NCBI GenBank assembly: GCA_958295665.1
Contig: OY282560.1
Location: 145,506,091-145,570,090 of the forward strand
DNA from: Tipula vernalis
Taxonomy: Eukaryota > Arthropoda > Insecta > Diptera > Tipulidae
Direction of reading: 5' to 3'
Length of the DNA stretch: 64,000 nt
Position 1 is the first letter of the stretch; each line of letters opens with the position of its first letter. Of the stretch, positions 23,945 through 35,753 are shown piece after piece. The notes beneath the pieces were generated by a model. That model saw only the letters and a list, made by a program, of their open reading frames with translations. It did no database searches and was not told the DNA's origin. Position numbers and translations under genes: made by a program.

Positions 23945-23953
23945 AAAATTATT

Positions 23954-24082
23954 TGTGGTATAATCAGTCCAGTCGCCGCGGCCTGATGAGAAGATTGATT
24001 TTTTCATAGTCATAAGCTCATCAGTTCGAAACTGGATTGAATTCTCTTACAAGCTTTGGAACATATAAAATTGTCAATTAAA
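23954..24082 (+). repeat. SINE-like repeat, copy A, 5' part (interrupted)
   Basis: TGTGGTATAATCAGTCCAGT starts a unit that also occurs inverted at 34893-35105 and direct at 35356-35477. It contains CATCAGTTCGAAACTGGAT, whose AGTTCGAAACT resembles a polymerase III B box; an A-box match (TGGTATAATCAG) is weaker. After the LOA insertion the unit resumes at 29531-29602 (AATTCTGTCTATTAGTCGGT). Confidence 0.72.
24073..24082 (+). other. LOA target-site duplication, left copy
   Basis: GTCAATTAAA, identical to 29521-29530. Confidence 0.93.
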
Positions 24083-24140
24083 TTTTTTTTAGCCCTGCGC
24101 ACCGCGACCATTGAGGTCTATTGTGCATCCCCGGAAAGTT

Positions 24141-27100
24141 TCACGTAAAGTGGAGGTTCAAGTCCTTGATAAACGACACCAGCTCATGCATATTTAAAGG
24201 ACTGACGTTAGGCCACTGTATTGTGTATGCATAGAGGAATTTAAGTCTTTTATGGATTATAGCATCACACATGAATAGTAGATGTTCGGATGTTTCCCTT
24301 TCCAGGTTGCAAAATCTACAACGGTCTGTAGGGGACTTTCCCATTTTTTCCAGATGTCCATTAAAAGGGCCATGTCCTGTTAAGTACCAGGTGAGGAATT
24401 TTAGAGACTGTCTGTCCATCTTGATTGCCTGATCTAAACGTCTAATATCATAGCTTAATAGTTTTTTGGTCTGTCTCATCCCAATGGAGGACTCCCAGAA
24501 TATTTTCGTATGTTTTTGTTCCCAATTCCTTATGCAATTTGCCAGATGGAGTGCCCAATACTAGGCTCGGGGCCAAGGAAAGGACACTCCGCTGCCTCTT
24601 TTGCACAGCGGTCTGCCGCCTCGTTTCCCTGTATATCGGAATGGCCGGGGGACCACAAAAGGGTTACTTTGTTCTCCCTGCTGAGTTCTAGAAGGTTGCA
24701 ATAGCAGCTTCAGATTATTTTGGAATAGAAGACAGTTGCTCCTAAGGCAAGCAATGCCGCCTGGCTGTCCGAGATTACGTAAATCTCGGTTTTTCTATAT
24801 TTTTTTGTGAGACATCGAAGCACACATACCTCGATCGCACAAATCTCTGCTTGGAAAGCTGTGGAGGTTTTACCCAATGGAATACAGAGTTCGAGACCCG
24901 GCCCGATTATACCCGCACCAGTGCCCACCCCTGATTTTGAACCGTCAGTGTACCATATGGAGGCGTGACGGGGTAAGGAGGTGATGATACTCCCCGCTTG
25001 TTCCCTGTCGGGTATTTCAATCGTGAGATTCCTCCGGCAGTCAATAGTTTTAACCATCACGTCTGATAGTTGGATTATTTCCTCGTCCAGATTCAATTTG
25101 TCCAGGATGCTATGATGTTCTGGTCTAATAGTTTTAATTTGAGATGTTATTTTTAGATTGACTGCCCTTGAACCAGCTACTCTTTTAAGGTGCAAGTGTA
25201 GTGGTGAGAGCCCCAATAGCTTCTCAAGAGCAGCTGTAGGGTAGGTTTTCATTGCTCCCGTTACACTCAAACAAGCTAGCCTTTGGATCCTATCCAATAT
25301 TGAGCAGGCACCACTTTGCTTTGTCTTAGGCCTGCACACAAACGCCGCATAAGAGATTATTGGTCTTACGATGGTTGAGTATAACCAAAGTGTCATTTGG
25401 GGATTTAGACCCCACGTTTTGCCAATCATTCTTTGGCAGGTGAAATGCACCCTATTTGCCTTGTTTGTGATATATTTTAAAAACGGGTTCCATGTCAGTT
25501 TCTGATCAAGTATCACTCCCAGGTACTTAACCTCCGTCGCCATTTGGAGAATTTTCCCATTTAGAAATAGAGGTGGGAGAATTGTTTTACTCCGATTTGT
25601 AAAGAAAGTACAAATAATTTTGCTGGGGTTTACTCTAAGGCCCGTCTCAATACACCAGTCGCTTACCAACTCGAGGGCATATTGCATACGTTCCGCTATT
25701 GTACTCTCGAATTTCCCCCTGACCATTATAAGACTAGATCGTCCGCGTAGGTGATATTCGAGAAGTGAGAGTTTTTTAATCTTATAAGTAGTCCATCCAT
25801 CACGAGTAGCCACAAAAGGGGTGAGAGAACTCCCCCCTGGGGACAACCCCTGGTAGCCGCAATCGTGATGGTTTTATCACCAAAGAAGGCCGTTATCCTC
25901 CTGTTTCTAAGCATATTGATGATCCACCCTATGGTGGAGGAGTCTATTCCCCTTGCATGTGCTTGTTCTTGAACCATTTCGAACTTGGTATTGTCAAAAG
26001 CCCCTTGAATATCGATAAAGGAGCATAACAAAACCTCTTTATTCCAAAGTGTATCTTCGATATTTGTTGTCAGCTCATGGAGCGCTGTTTCTGTCGATCT
26101 CCCAGCCTGATATGCATGTTGGCTGGGGTCTAGAGGATGCCTTAGGAGGACATGGGATCTAATATGTAGGCCCAGTATCTTCTCCATGGTTTTCAGAATA
26201 AAAGCTGTGAGGCTAATGGGTCTATAAGACCTTACATCCTCTGCGGATCTTCTTCCCGTTTTCGGGATAAAAATCACCCGCACCTCCCTCCAGCTTCTTG
26301 GAACATATTGTAAGCTGTAGCTGGCTCTAAAGAATCAAATAAGGCAACAGTATTTGTAGGCCTTGCTGTAAAAATGCAGGATATATAGAATCCCCTCCCG
26401 GCGATTTAAAGGGATCAAAGGAATTGACGACCCATCTTATTTTTCCGGGAGTGAAGATGTCTCTTGAGAACCTGTAAGCTTCCCTTGGAATCAGGTAGGG
26501 ATGCTCGCTGTCTACATCGAGGTCTTCCTGGCCTCCAAGGACAGTACACTCTGGGAAATGGCTTTCCCCAGGCATTCGAGAGTTTCCTTTCTGGATGTAG
26601 TTGTCTCTCCATTCGGTTTCCTTACAGATCCCAACGGATTTCTGTGGTCCAAGAAGAGTGCCTTCTGGAGTTGACAAGCCGCAGGCAGCCTATCTATTTT
26701 TTCACAGAAGTCTCTCCAGCTCGACCGACCTCTTACTTTTCCTAAGAGTGACGTTATACTGGGTAAGAGTCATTCGATAGGTTGTCCAATCGTTTGTTCT
26801 CTTAGCCCTGTTGAAAAGTTTACGAACCTCTCGTCTTTTGGTTTCCAGGGTGTGGTTCCACCAAGGAACGTCCCTTGTCCCCCTAATACGAACCATGGGT
26901 GAGCTTGAGTGGTAGGCATCAGTAATTGCCTCAGTAACATTGCTTGAAACTCTATCGAGATCCTCAATAGAGTTGATGTTGGTCTGTAGACCAGTTACGT
27001 TATCATAAAGTCTTTTATTATAGACTGGCAAATTAATACGTTTTGGTATTCTTACTACCGATTCTTGTTTTGAAGGGGTTTTTAATATCAAACCTGATAT

Positions 27101-27785
27101 ACATGTGATCCGATAAGGATGCGTTCTTTGGCACATGCCAGTCCAGAATTGTACCAGAGGTACCCATGTCAGACAGGGTAAGATCTAGCACCTCCTTCCT
27201 GACTGCATTCACAAAAGTCGCATCGCTCCCTTTGTTATTAATAATTATATTTTTTTGTTAAACAAAATTCAAAACAAAAAGTTGCTCACCTCTGATGTTG
27301 GTGTCACTACTTCCGCAGACTATGTGGTGTGAATTTGCATCGCAACCGATGATGCATTTTTGATGATGAGTCGTGCAGTAATTAATGAATCTCTGTACCG
27401 TTTCTGGAGGTGGGTCGTCTTCGTCCCCGGGAAAATATGCCGAAGCACAGTTGAGCGTGCTTCAGCCTCCTTTGGGTAAAAGCGTCTCTATCGAGATCGC
27501 TGTTATGTCCCTGGAAATAAATTCATTAATGGCGAATATATTAAGTGTCGAGCGACAAAGAATTGCTGTCCTCGGCCTATCCGCTTCCGTGTTGTAAATT
27601 AGCTTACCTGTTCTACTCGGCAAACCTTTAATTTTTCCATTGTGGGCCCACGGCTCCTTAATGAGCGCTATGTCCCAGTTCTCTATTAAGAAAAGGCGGC
27701 TTAGACTATAAATGGCCGCCTTGGATTGATGAAGATTTATCTGCACACATCTCAAGGCTATGTGGTGTGTTGAATGGTGTATCAT
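24141..27785 (-). pseudogene. LOA ORF2: endonuclease, reverse transcriptase, RNase H
   Basis: Minus-strand order: endonuclease start RCVQINLHQSKAA (27750) with KEPWAH, GCDANSHH (27340) and SDHMYIRF (27115); linker with VPWWNHTLETKRREVRKLF; RT with SYRPISLTAFILKTMEKIL, SFIDIQGAFDN, GCPQGGVLSPLLW and YADD (25745); RNase H with WYTDGSKSG (24955), the FQAEICAIE helix, ISDSQAALLAL and GHSDIQGNEAAD (24620); and finally CRFCNLERETSEHLLFMC, a CCHC-like end (24300). All catalytic motifs are visible. At least five frameshifts (near 27240, 27050, 26680, 25735 and 24720) and some stops prevent one continuous frame. The endonuclease would nick the target and the RT prime from it. Confidence 0.88.
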
Positions 27786-29085
27786 CTTCCCGTTTATTTT
27801 GTGATTGTGCCACCCTGCCCCTTGGGCTCAAACCGTGGCTTTTCCTTTTCTTACTCTGGCTCGGTCTTGGCCTTGTCACACCTGATGTGCTAGGCCTATT
27901 CGTCCTGCCATGCTCAGAGGTAGCTCTGGCGCGTTCCACGTCTTTCGGCGCCTCCATCTTTGGTGGTTCCGGTATCCTCCGCACGACCGCTCTTGTGATA
28001 CACCCATCCCTTGTTCTCTCCTTCTTGGAGCGAAAGTGTACGGCACCGAACATCCAATTTACTCTATAACTGGAGCCTTTAAGGATCTCTGTCGTTTTGT
28101 GGGAAACGAACATCTTCACCTGGAGGAGGTCGCCCTCTCGCTCCTTCCTCGCCACAACCTTCCAGTTCGCTCCTCTCAACTTTTTGTTCTAAATCACCAA
28201 CCGGCGAAGTATCTTCTCATTCGCCTCCTTGCCACAGCGTGGCAAGTATACGAAAAAGATTTTGGAGCGAGGAAGCTCGTCCTCCCTGACCACTTTGATG
28301 GTTGCCCCCTCCCATAGCTTTAGTTTAGGTACGACGGCTGTAAGCCACTCCGCCGTGTCCTCGTCCGCACAGTTAACTGTTAGCCATCCGTTCCTAGTAC
28401 GGCAGCCCAGAAAGTTGGGGCTGACTCCGTCTAGCGGCAGATCTGCCATTGTTTCCATAATGGCATCCTAGATTTCCAAGATCTGGGTAATAGCTAGCTT
28501 GACATCTGGGAAGCCTTGGTCGATGATTTCCAACTTGATTGATTTGGTTGTTTCGCTGTAGCTGGGTACGGTCGTATTCCTAGGACCCACACTCGCCTCG
28601 ACTTTGGGGCACCTTCCTCTCCCTTTGGTGAGGGGCTGGACCTCTTCTCCCGTTTTTGTGCTAGACCCTTATGGGTAGATCCGTCTGACCGGCTCCGCTT
28701 GTTTGTTACATTTGGATCTCTGTCCTTTATCTTCATGCGGCACTGCTCCACGGCGACATCATGAGGCACACCTGACTGTTTTAAATGGGCCAGGCGCTTC
28801 CTTGCGGCACCGCTAAGGCGTGGCCTCGTTCTGGTTTCGAGCTCCAGGCCCGCGAGATTCTCTCTGACCTCTGTTGTTGTTGAGGTAGATTGGGTCTCAA
28901 CCTGTAATGCCCAATAAGTGCCATGAGCCGGTGAGCCAACCACGGTATCCATGATAGAGCAATTGCTCTCGCTATCTGAAATTTTTTTTTTCGGTAGCAT
29001 GGCCTGCTAGGTCCTTGTCATCTACCGAGATTGGTGCGTTTAGAGAAGCACCGCCCTCATTATTTTTTGTATTACTTGTGTCCAT
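27706..29085 (-). pseudogene. LOA ORF1 (RNP protein, DUF4780-like)
   Basis: From an ATG at 29000 (or 29085 if a 10-base A run near 28985 is one base off) the product shows a segment RLSGAARKRLAHLKQSGVPH, a basic stretch, and after a shift near 28600 the core LPLDGVSPNFLGCRTRNGWL, then a WLTAVVPKLKLWEGATIKVV segment with DELPRSKIFFVYLP. That core resembles the DUF4780 domain of LOA-type ORF1 proteins, thought to bind element RNA. A stop near 28190 precedes a basic tail rich in RPRPSQSKKRK. The last ~80 bases overlap the start of ORF2 in another frame, a common arrangement in this clade. Confidence 0.72.
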
Positions 29086-29520
29086 ACAATAGATTTTGTT
29101 TGAGGAAAGAAGATCCACCACAGCAGCGCCTCTTACTGTGGTAAGGCTAATTGAAACCGGAGGTCGCCAGGTATCTGGAGTTCCGTGCTAGAGACCAACT
29201 AACCCATGATCATTCATCCCTCGGCGCACGTGTCTCACCTTGTATTTGGTTTTTTTGTCAAGGTTATTCCTTCCTTTAGCGTCCTACTTTAGCCTGTTGT
29301 TCGGTTAACAGAACAAACAGTTACCGGTGGTCACCACGGGGAGGTAGCACGTACACTTGCGAACCACGATTAGGTTACCCCTCATGCGATCGTGAGCATC
29401 AGATAGGACTGCCTAAAACATGACCAGAACAGCCTGCTGGAGCTCACTCTACTGAAGGTTACGGAGCTGGTAATTACTACACAGCTTTGTTCCCCCCTTC
29501 ACCAGACGCCTAGACCACCT

Positions 29521-29530
29521 GTCAATTAAA
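29521..29530 (+). other. LOA target-site duplication, right copy
   Basis: GTCAATTAAA, identical to 24073-24082. Confidence 0.93.
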
Positions 29531-29602
29531 TAAATGGAATTCTGTCTATTAGTCGGTTTCGTTGGATTAACGTTTGTAAATACTAATATACTTCTACGTG
29601 TA
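29531..29602 (+). repeat. SINE-like repeat, copy A, 3' part
   Basis: Continues the unit cut at 24082; matches the reverse complement of about 34905-34978 (AATTCTGTCTATTAGTCGGT and ACTAATATACTTCT). Confidence 0.78.
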
Positions 29603-29619
29603 CCAGTTTCTTATTTTTT

Positions 29620-32600
29620 CACTTTTCAATATTTTTCCAAAAAGTCCACCCATTGAAAGCACAGTCAAAATTGATTTTCAAATAGAGATAGACTGACTTT
29701 ATAATAATAATTTACATGTTACTTACCATGTTTAATAAAGCCAACATTTATTTTTGTTGTCCTGTTCGTCCTGTCCCAGTGGTGGCACGAAGAATTTCGT
29801 CGTGATTGGGTGTTGTGCATGTGAATGTATTGTTACTAGCTTTACATTTAAAAAAGTCGTGTTATTTATAATATTGATTTCCTTCTATACTAACTAAAAA
29901 AAAAAAAAATTAGCGATATTTGGCTAACTTCATTGCAACGTGCGGCTTATTTTTGCGGATTTTTACGTTGCAGAACTAAATTCGGCTTAAAACAAAAATT
30001 ACATAACATAAAATAATGTGACGGTGACATCTAGGTAGTGTATAATAGAAGAAGTTAAATGAATAGCTCAATGTTTAACTGTACTAAAATGGAATTTTCC
30101 ATGATAAAACTGTTCTAAATGTTTCTAGACTATTCTTACTGGAAAATTTACGAAATTTCTAGAAGTTTGGTTTGTGTGCGAAAAAATGTTTTAGTGCGAG
30201 ATAAAAATTATAAGTGATCAGTAAAATTGCGCGAATATTAAAGTAAAGTGATTTTGTGAATTTTCGTTAGTAAATTGTGTTGTAATAATTTTTGGGTGAC
30301 ATAAATAAATTCGTTGGTAATAAATTGAATTGTTTTGTTTTATTCACAATCCAGTGACTCGAACCTTTATTGACAAGTCAAAAACGTAACAATATTTACT
30401 TATTTCCGTTTTACCCATGTTTTGTGAACGGTTTACTAAATAAAGTAGCCTTACCCTGAGAAAATGAGAATTAATCTTGAGCCGTAATTTTAATATTTTA
30501 ACAAAGCTGTTTTTTATTTTTAAAACTTCTCAAGATGGAATTGTAAAAAGTGGTATAGTGGCATTATCGATTATTATACAAAATGGAAATTGTCAGTATA
30601 TTTTAAGTATTTTGTTTGTTATAAATAAGCTGAATCTATAATGTTTTCCTCGTATAAATCTTGAGTAGGTTGTAATATCATATTGCATGTTCAGAAGAGA
30701 TATGACTAAAGTATGTCGCAAGGTAATTAGGCTTCAATACAATGTCTACAGTATACAAAAACAAAACAATACATCAACAATATACAAAACAATACATACA
30801 TACATACTATACTTATTATTTCTGTAACTAAATTGTTTCAATTCGAAGAATAGGCAGAAATTATTAATAAGTATGTACATACTATACAAAACAGAATATT
30901 AGCCCTGGGAAATATAATTAGTTTTTCTGCAGTAACATTTTCTAAGAAGACAAATATACTAAATTAATTAAATAAATCTTTTCGTTATTAGTATTATGAT
31001 TTGTAACATTCTATCTTATACAATTAAAACCTATAAGTAGTATAAAAGAGGAATGCAATTTGACCTGGTCTATCTGTCTGCTTATTTTACAAACAGAGAG
31101 AAACATAAATTGAAGTTATTAAAATAATATTTATTAGGGGTCACTTTGTACTAAAAAAAACAGACGCAATTCGAGAGCATAAAGTTCGAATGTCAATGCC
31201 TTTTGTAAGTCTTTTTTTTCACCTATAAAGCAATATAGGAGCCTACACATTACCAACAAAAAAAAAAAAATATTTAAAATTCTACGAAGAAAAATCTCAC
31301 ATCCCTTTGTTGATCTGCCTGAAATTTAAATTTTGTTGAAAATATAAATAAAATATTCAATTGCCTAATCTTATTTTTTAAGTGGGTTTACGTTTTAAAT
31401 GTCTTGATGAATCTTTAATTTGATTTTGAGAAACTTAAAAAAAAAAAAATATTTATTTTTGTGCTGATCACGTATAAATGTGAAACAGATTTTTCTTATT
31501 TACTTGCGTTATCATTACACATAGTGTTTTCCTTTCACTCGAGTAAACACGTCTTCTAAAAAATGCTAATTAATGGTATACAATATTCAAAATCACAAGG
31601 TTGGTAATCTTTTGTGCCAAAACCTTTCCATATGGGAGTCTGTTTAGAATCTTCTGGTTGGTTATCCCTCTTTTGTTTGTGGGATGAGATACCAGGAAAT
31701 CTTTTATTTGCGTAAAAATGAAAAAAAAGGAAACAAATTAAGAAATAAAAAAACAACAATAAACAATGGAGACATGAATAAAGATTTTTAATTTAGATAA
31801 GAACAGTTTTTGGATTCTTATCCGAGTAGCAGAGAAATGGATTTGTTTTTTGTATTTTCTTTTTTGCTGCTGCTGCTGGTGCTTCCTACCATTCAGTTGG
31901 AACAAAACCCTCGTAAATTAAATATCCCTCTATATTCACTTAAAATTTTGTTTTTATTTTTTTTTTGTTTGTTTGTCGGTTATCTTAAAAATTTCTTATA
32001 ATAAACTTTTATTCTTTAAATTATTTATCGTTTGGCTTTTGTGTTCAAAAGGAAATCATTTTTAATAAGGGAAATTGGATGCTCATTTTTGTACTGCCTT
32101 GCAATTACAAGATTTTAATGGAGACTTTGAAACTACAATATTTAAAATGGATTTAAAAATAAATGATAATAATTAAGTAACTAGTTAAAAGCTACTGAAC
32201 AACTGAGAATCTAATTATAAGAACCTGTTTACCGATTTAATCCCAAAATATCATCCTCAACGCGTTTAACTTGTGCGTCATTGGCCTTTATTTGCAAGTG
32301 ATTGGTGAAAACGGATATATTGATATATTGGTATATATTTTATGCCAGAGATAATTAATCGCCTAAATGGCTCAATTTGATCTTGCTTTTGTAAATCTCC
32401 GTACCAAAGCACCACTAGTAATTTCACATTTTTGCTCTTCATTACAAATGATATTATTTAAATACCCTTCTGTACTACCTCTCCTACTTAACGCTCGAAA
32501 AATGACAGATTAGAGAGAAACAGAGAATAAAACATTTGAAAAATAATAAACTTTTTTAGACTGAGTAGATAAACTAGATTACGAAAGTGTCATTGGAGCT

Positions 32601-32640
32601 GGACATCGTGACATAAACTGAATTCAAACCAATGATGCCC
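29620..32640. other. AT-rich intergenic, nothing firm
   Basis: No coding motif recognised. A small inverted pair, CATACTATACTTATTATTTC near 30805 and its complement near 30860, is present. Short open frames at 31556-31759 (minus) and 31810-32001 (plus) are rich in Leu/Phe only because of T runs. Confidence 0.45.
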
Positions 32641-32689
32641 TCATCGAATTCATATTCAACTTCTACTTTTGATCCTACGTTCGTTTGAT

Positions 32690-33459
32690 GATGCTAGCCA
32701 TAATATCGCAAAACAAAAAAGCCTTTTACTGATAGGCTTTTCCTTAAAAACACTTGTATGGGCATGTTGCAGTCTTTCGGCAACGAGGGACAAATAATGA
32801 CTGAACATATACAAAACAGTCCACTGACAAGACAAGTACTAACAAGAAGAGTTCAGGGTACATTAGTGACTATCTGAAGGAATTTTAATAAGCAACAATA
32901 ATAAATGTAAATTTTATTCATTAATTTTCGACGAAAGTACAGATGTTACTGACGTGCCACAAGTAATAATTTTTATTAGATTTATAGACAATGATTTTAA
33001 TGTGGAAGAGGCACTTTTTAAGATGGTACCAACGTTACTACCAAGAGAGTTGTTATTTTTGGAGCTGTCGAAATTACTTTTGAGTCGATTGGTGGTTTTG
33101 AAAAGCTAAATGCAATTTGTACCGAAGAAGCTCCGAAGAAAAATAGTCAGTTTTTAAGCATTTTGCGAAACAACTTAGGAAGTGATGATCTATGCAAATT
33201 CCCGTAGTGTGCCATCAACAAATCTGAGCGAAATGGTTCGAGTTTTCGGCGTTCGGGCAACGACTTAGTGACTTTGAAGATAATAAAAATGTAATGCCGA
33301 TGCTCCTAACACCTAATTCATACGGCCTTTTGTTAAAAATTATTAAAAGTGATTATCTAAATAGGCTTTCCGACAATAATTTGCAACATTTACTTCAGAT
33401 TGCCCTCTTGCTGAACCATATTAATTTTGATGAATTAACGAAACAAAAGCTAACATAAA
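32690..33459 (+). pseudogene. hAT-superfamily transposase (DUF4371 / GTF2IRD2-like), decayed
   Basis: Plus-strand frames read SHNIAKQKKPFTDRLFLKNT (about 32697), QNSPLTRQVLTRRVQ, then FSLIFDESTDVTDVPQVIIF with IRFIDNDFNVEEALFKMVP (32918-33030), then FEKLNAICTEEAP (about 33097), and a C-terminal frame LSDNNLQHLLQIALLLNHIN ending at 33459. The order ...IAKxxKPFTDGE..., SLxxDESTDVTDxAQ..., and VTTDGAPAM is typical of GTF2IRD2/ZBED-like hAT transposases. DEST(D) carries the first catalytic aspartate region. Much of the insertion domain is deleted between 33170 and 33250 and frames shift several times. A domesticated gene is unlikely given the breaks. Confidence 0.75.
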
Positions 33460-33474
33460 CTTCTCACGGTGCAC

Positions 33475-34730
33475 TGTACATTTTTTTTATAAAAAGTTAG
33501 TGTTGTTTGGAAATAAACGTTAACTTGTAAATAAAATGAAATAATTAAGAAAAATTAGAAAAAAAAAAAAAAATAAATTTGTTAAGATTTTGCAAAAGCT
33601 AACTACTGGCAAATATTACACCCCGGGAAAATCTCTGTGTTTTAGGCAATATTAAGTACATCGGACTATTAAAATAACCTCACATACAAATTCTAGCAAT
33701 TTTCAGACTCAATCATAAAATACTTTTAAATCTTAATAATTTTAGATCAAGCAAACTATTGGCAGCAATTTTTAGATTCATCCACAAAAGACTTTTTGTT
33801 GTCACAAGGCAAACATAAAGCGCTAGTTGATATCTTAAAGCTTTTGATTAGGTCAAAAGATTCGTTGCTATATTATGTGAGAGCCTGAGTTACACTATGG
33901 TTGCATTACACTATGGGCCACAGCAGCAATATTCTCGGGGTGTGCATTGCCCGAGCTCAGGGACCACCTATGTTATCCAATAGCAAACCTTTCTCACGAA
34001 CTCAGCTTGCGCTGAGTCGCATGGTTCGCAAATTCGCATGGTTTCGGCTGCATAACACTGAATTTGAAAATAAGTTGCTAATATTTCGAACGCTCCTCAA
34101 GCGAAAACATGATTGTTTCGTGACACGTAATATCAGACTGACGTGCTGTCAAAATTTCAAGCAAATCATTCAAAAAAGTTTTGCCTTAGCCTATAATTAA
34201 AAACAAATCAATAGATGGCCCACCCTTTAGTTGGTAAATTCATTCCAGTAATTCATAGATTGCAATATATTTAATACGACATAGGTGTCTTGAGTTTTCA
34301 TTTTCTAAATTGCGACTTTTCGAACATCAATCAAATGTCATTGGATATTAGTGCTACTTTGCCTGCAACCAACCAAACAGCACTATGTGTAAATCTATGG
34401 CATTTGAATCTGAACACCGCATTTAAACCTCGACAGGGATGGAATGATCCTCAGATTTCATAGTTTAGAATTTTTCTGTATTTTTCGTTAATAAAATATT
34501 GGTTTTTTATGTAAACTAAACGACAGGAATAGAAAATGTCTGTTTAAAGATTAAAACACAATTAATTTTAGCAACAGCAAATACACATGGAAAGGAGCGG
34601 TGGGGTTCCTTGCAGACGAACTAAAACAACTCTAATTGATGGTTTCGACAGTTAACTGAATAGCGATATTCGAGAGACCAGTTGTTCGTGAAACATATGC
34701 AGTATTCAAAATTAATGGTATCACGGTCCT
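33475..34730. other. intergenic with one unexplained GC-richer frame
   Basis: 33901-34200 (+) is a 99-codon frame starting at an ATG (HSSNILGVCIARAQGPP...). I do not recognise it, and it has no membrane segment or repeats. Its lower AT content than the surroundings makes it a candidate fragment of an unknown element. The rest has no recognised feature. Confidence 0.35.
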
Positions 34731-34807
34731 TTGATCCACACTTTCTTAGGTGAAAAGGCCACTGTAGAAGGTGGTGACTCCTGTTTGAATAATAGGAAAA
34801 GCCGGTT
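34731..34807 (+). pseudogene. unknown reading frame interrupted by the hairpin element, left part
   Basis: A frame PLIHTFLGEKATVEGGDSCL leads into NNRKSR, and after the hairpin element it continues at 35489 as FIIEIDGARLSTLFGPAKKM and ADSTVTKFTC. The two halves join in frame when the element and one duplication copy are removed. I do not recognise the protein. A stop lies just upstream (about 34720) and another after TKFTC (about 35578). Confidence 0.45.
34797..34807 (+). other. target-site duplication of the hairpin element, left copy
   Basis: AAAAGCCGGTT, identical to 35478-35488. Confidence 0.85.
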
Positions 34808-35477
34808 TTTACTTTATTAATTTTTTTTTTGTTGAATGTTAATTAATTCATGTAATTTCTAATATGCTACCGGTGATTAGACCATTTTAAGTGTGTTTCG
34901 ATTAACACGAGAAGTATATTAGTATTTACGAACAGTAAATTCAACGAAACCGACTAATAGACAGAATTCTATTTATTTAATTATATGATTTTAATATGTT
35001 CCGAAGATTGTAAGAGAATTCAATCCAGTTTCGAAATGATGAGCTTATGATTATGAAAAAATCAATCTTCTCATCAGGCCGCGGCGACTGGACTGATTAT
35101 ACCACAATTTACATTCTAAATATTCAGAATGTGCTATGCGTTAAGTACTAGCGAATCATACTAATACAGATTAATTCTCTTACAATTTTTCTTCTTCACA
35201 ATATTCACACAGCTCTATTTCTGTGTACGCTAATTTTTATTTTATTAATTTAAAAAGAAAAAAAAAAAAAAAAAATTTAAGAGAATTTATCTGTATTAGT
35301 ACGATTCGCTAGTACTTAACGCACAGCACATTCTGTATATATAGAATGTAAATTGTGGTATAATCAGTCCAGTCGCCGCGGCCTGATGAAAAGATTGATT
35401 TTTTCATAATCATAAGCTCATCAGTTCGAAACTGGATTGAATTCTCTTACAATCTTCGGAACATATTAAAATCATAT
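34808..35477 (-). mobile_element. hairpin retroposon-like element (inverted SINE pair)
   Basis: Arms 34984-35185 and 35277-35477 are near-perfect inverted copies of about 200 bases, each holding the SINE-like unit with CAGTCCAGTCGCCGCGGCCT. They are separated by about 90 bases with A- and T-rich runs. Read on the minus strand, the element ends beyond the arm in an A-rich tail (34808-34840) and is flanked by an 11-bp duplication, AAAAGCCGGTT. A tail plus a duplication of that length suggests insertion by a retrotransposon machinery, here of an RNA able to fold on itself. Confidence 0.75.
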
Positions 35478-35578
35478 AAAAGCCGGTTCATCATAGAAAT
35501 CGATGGTGCCAGATTGTCAACACTATTTGGGCCAGCAAAAAAGATGGCAGACTCTACTGTTACCAAATTTACCTGTTA
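35478..35578 (+). pseudogene. unknown interrupted reading frame, right part
   Basis: Continuation of the frame at 34731-34807; includes the right copy of the 11-bp duplication (35478-35488) and ends at a TAG near 35578. Confidence 0.45.
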
Positions 35579-35753
35579 GCAAGAACACATTTGAAGATCA
35601 ATATTTGAATGTCAAGTTAATGCTTGTTTTATAGGTAAACACAATCGATTAAGGGATAATAACACACCTTGTGAGAGAGAAATCAAGGATCATTTTCTCC
35701 AATTTATTTAAGAAAAACGTGGCAATATTTTTAAATTCCGGTTTTAATAGATG

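Larger units (their letters stand above)
24083..29520 (-). mobile_element. LOA-clade non-LTR retrotransposon, near full length
   Basis: Minus strand, 5.4 kb: a 5' leader from 29520, ORF1, ORF2 (endonuclease, RT, RNase H, C-terminal zinc motif) and a short A tail (T8 at 24083-24090). A perfect 10-bp duplication, GTCAATTAAA, flanks it. GC content is clearly higher than in the surroundings. Its good preservation and identical duplication make it one of the youngest insertions here. LOA is preferred over R1 or I because of the QINLHQSKAA endonuclease start, the IDIQGAFDN motif and the RNase H. Confidence 0.92.

Noticed and set aside
23954..24082. True tRNA gene in the SINE-like unit
   Set aside because: Only the B box fits; acceptor and T stems do not pair.
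27767..28471. Several long plus-strand frames
   Set aside because: Antisense shadows of the GC-richer LOA ORF1.
30017..30390. Possible solo LTR (TGTGACGG ... CGTAACA)
   Set aside because: The ends look LTR-like (TG...CA), but no matching 4-6 bp flanking duplication, no second LTR and no primer-binding site were found.
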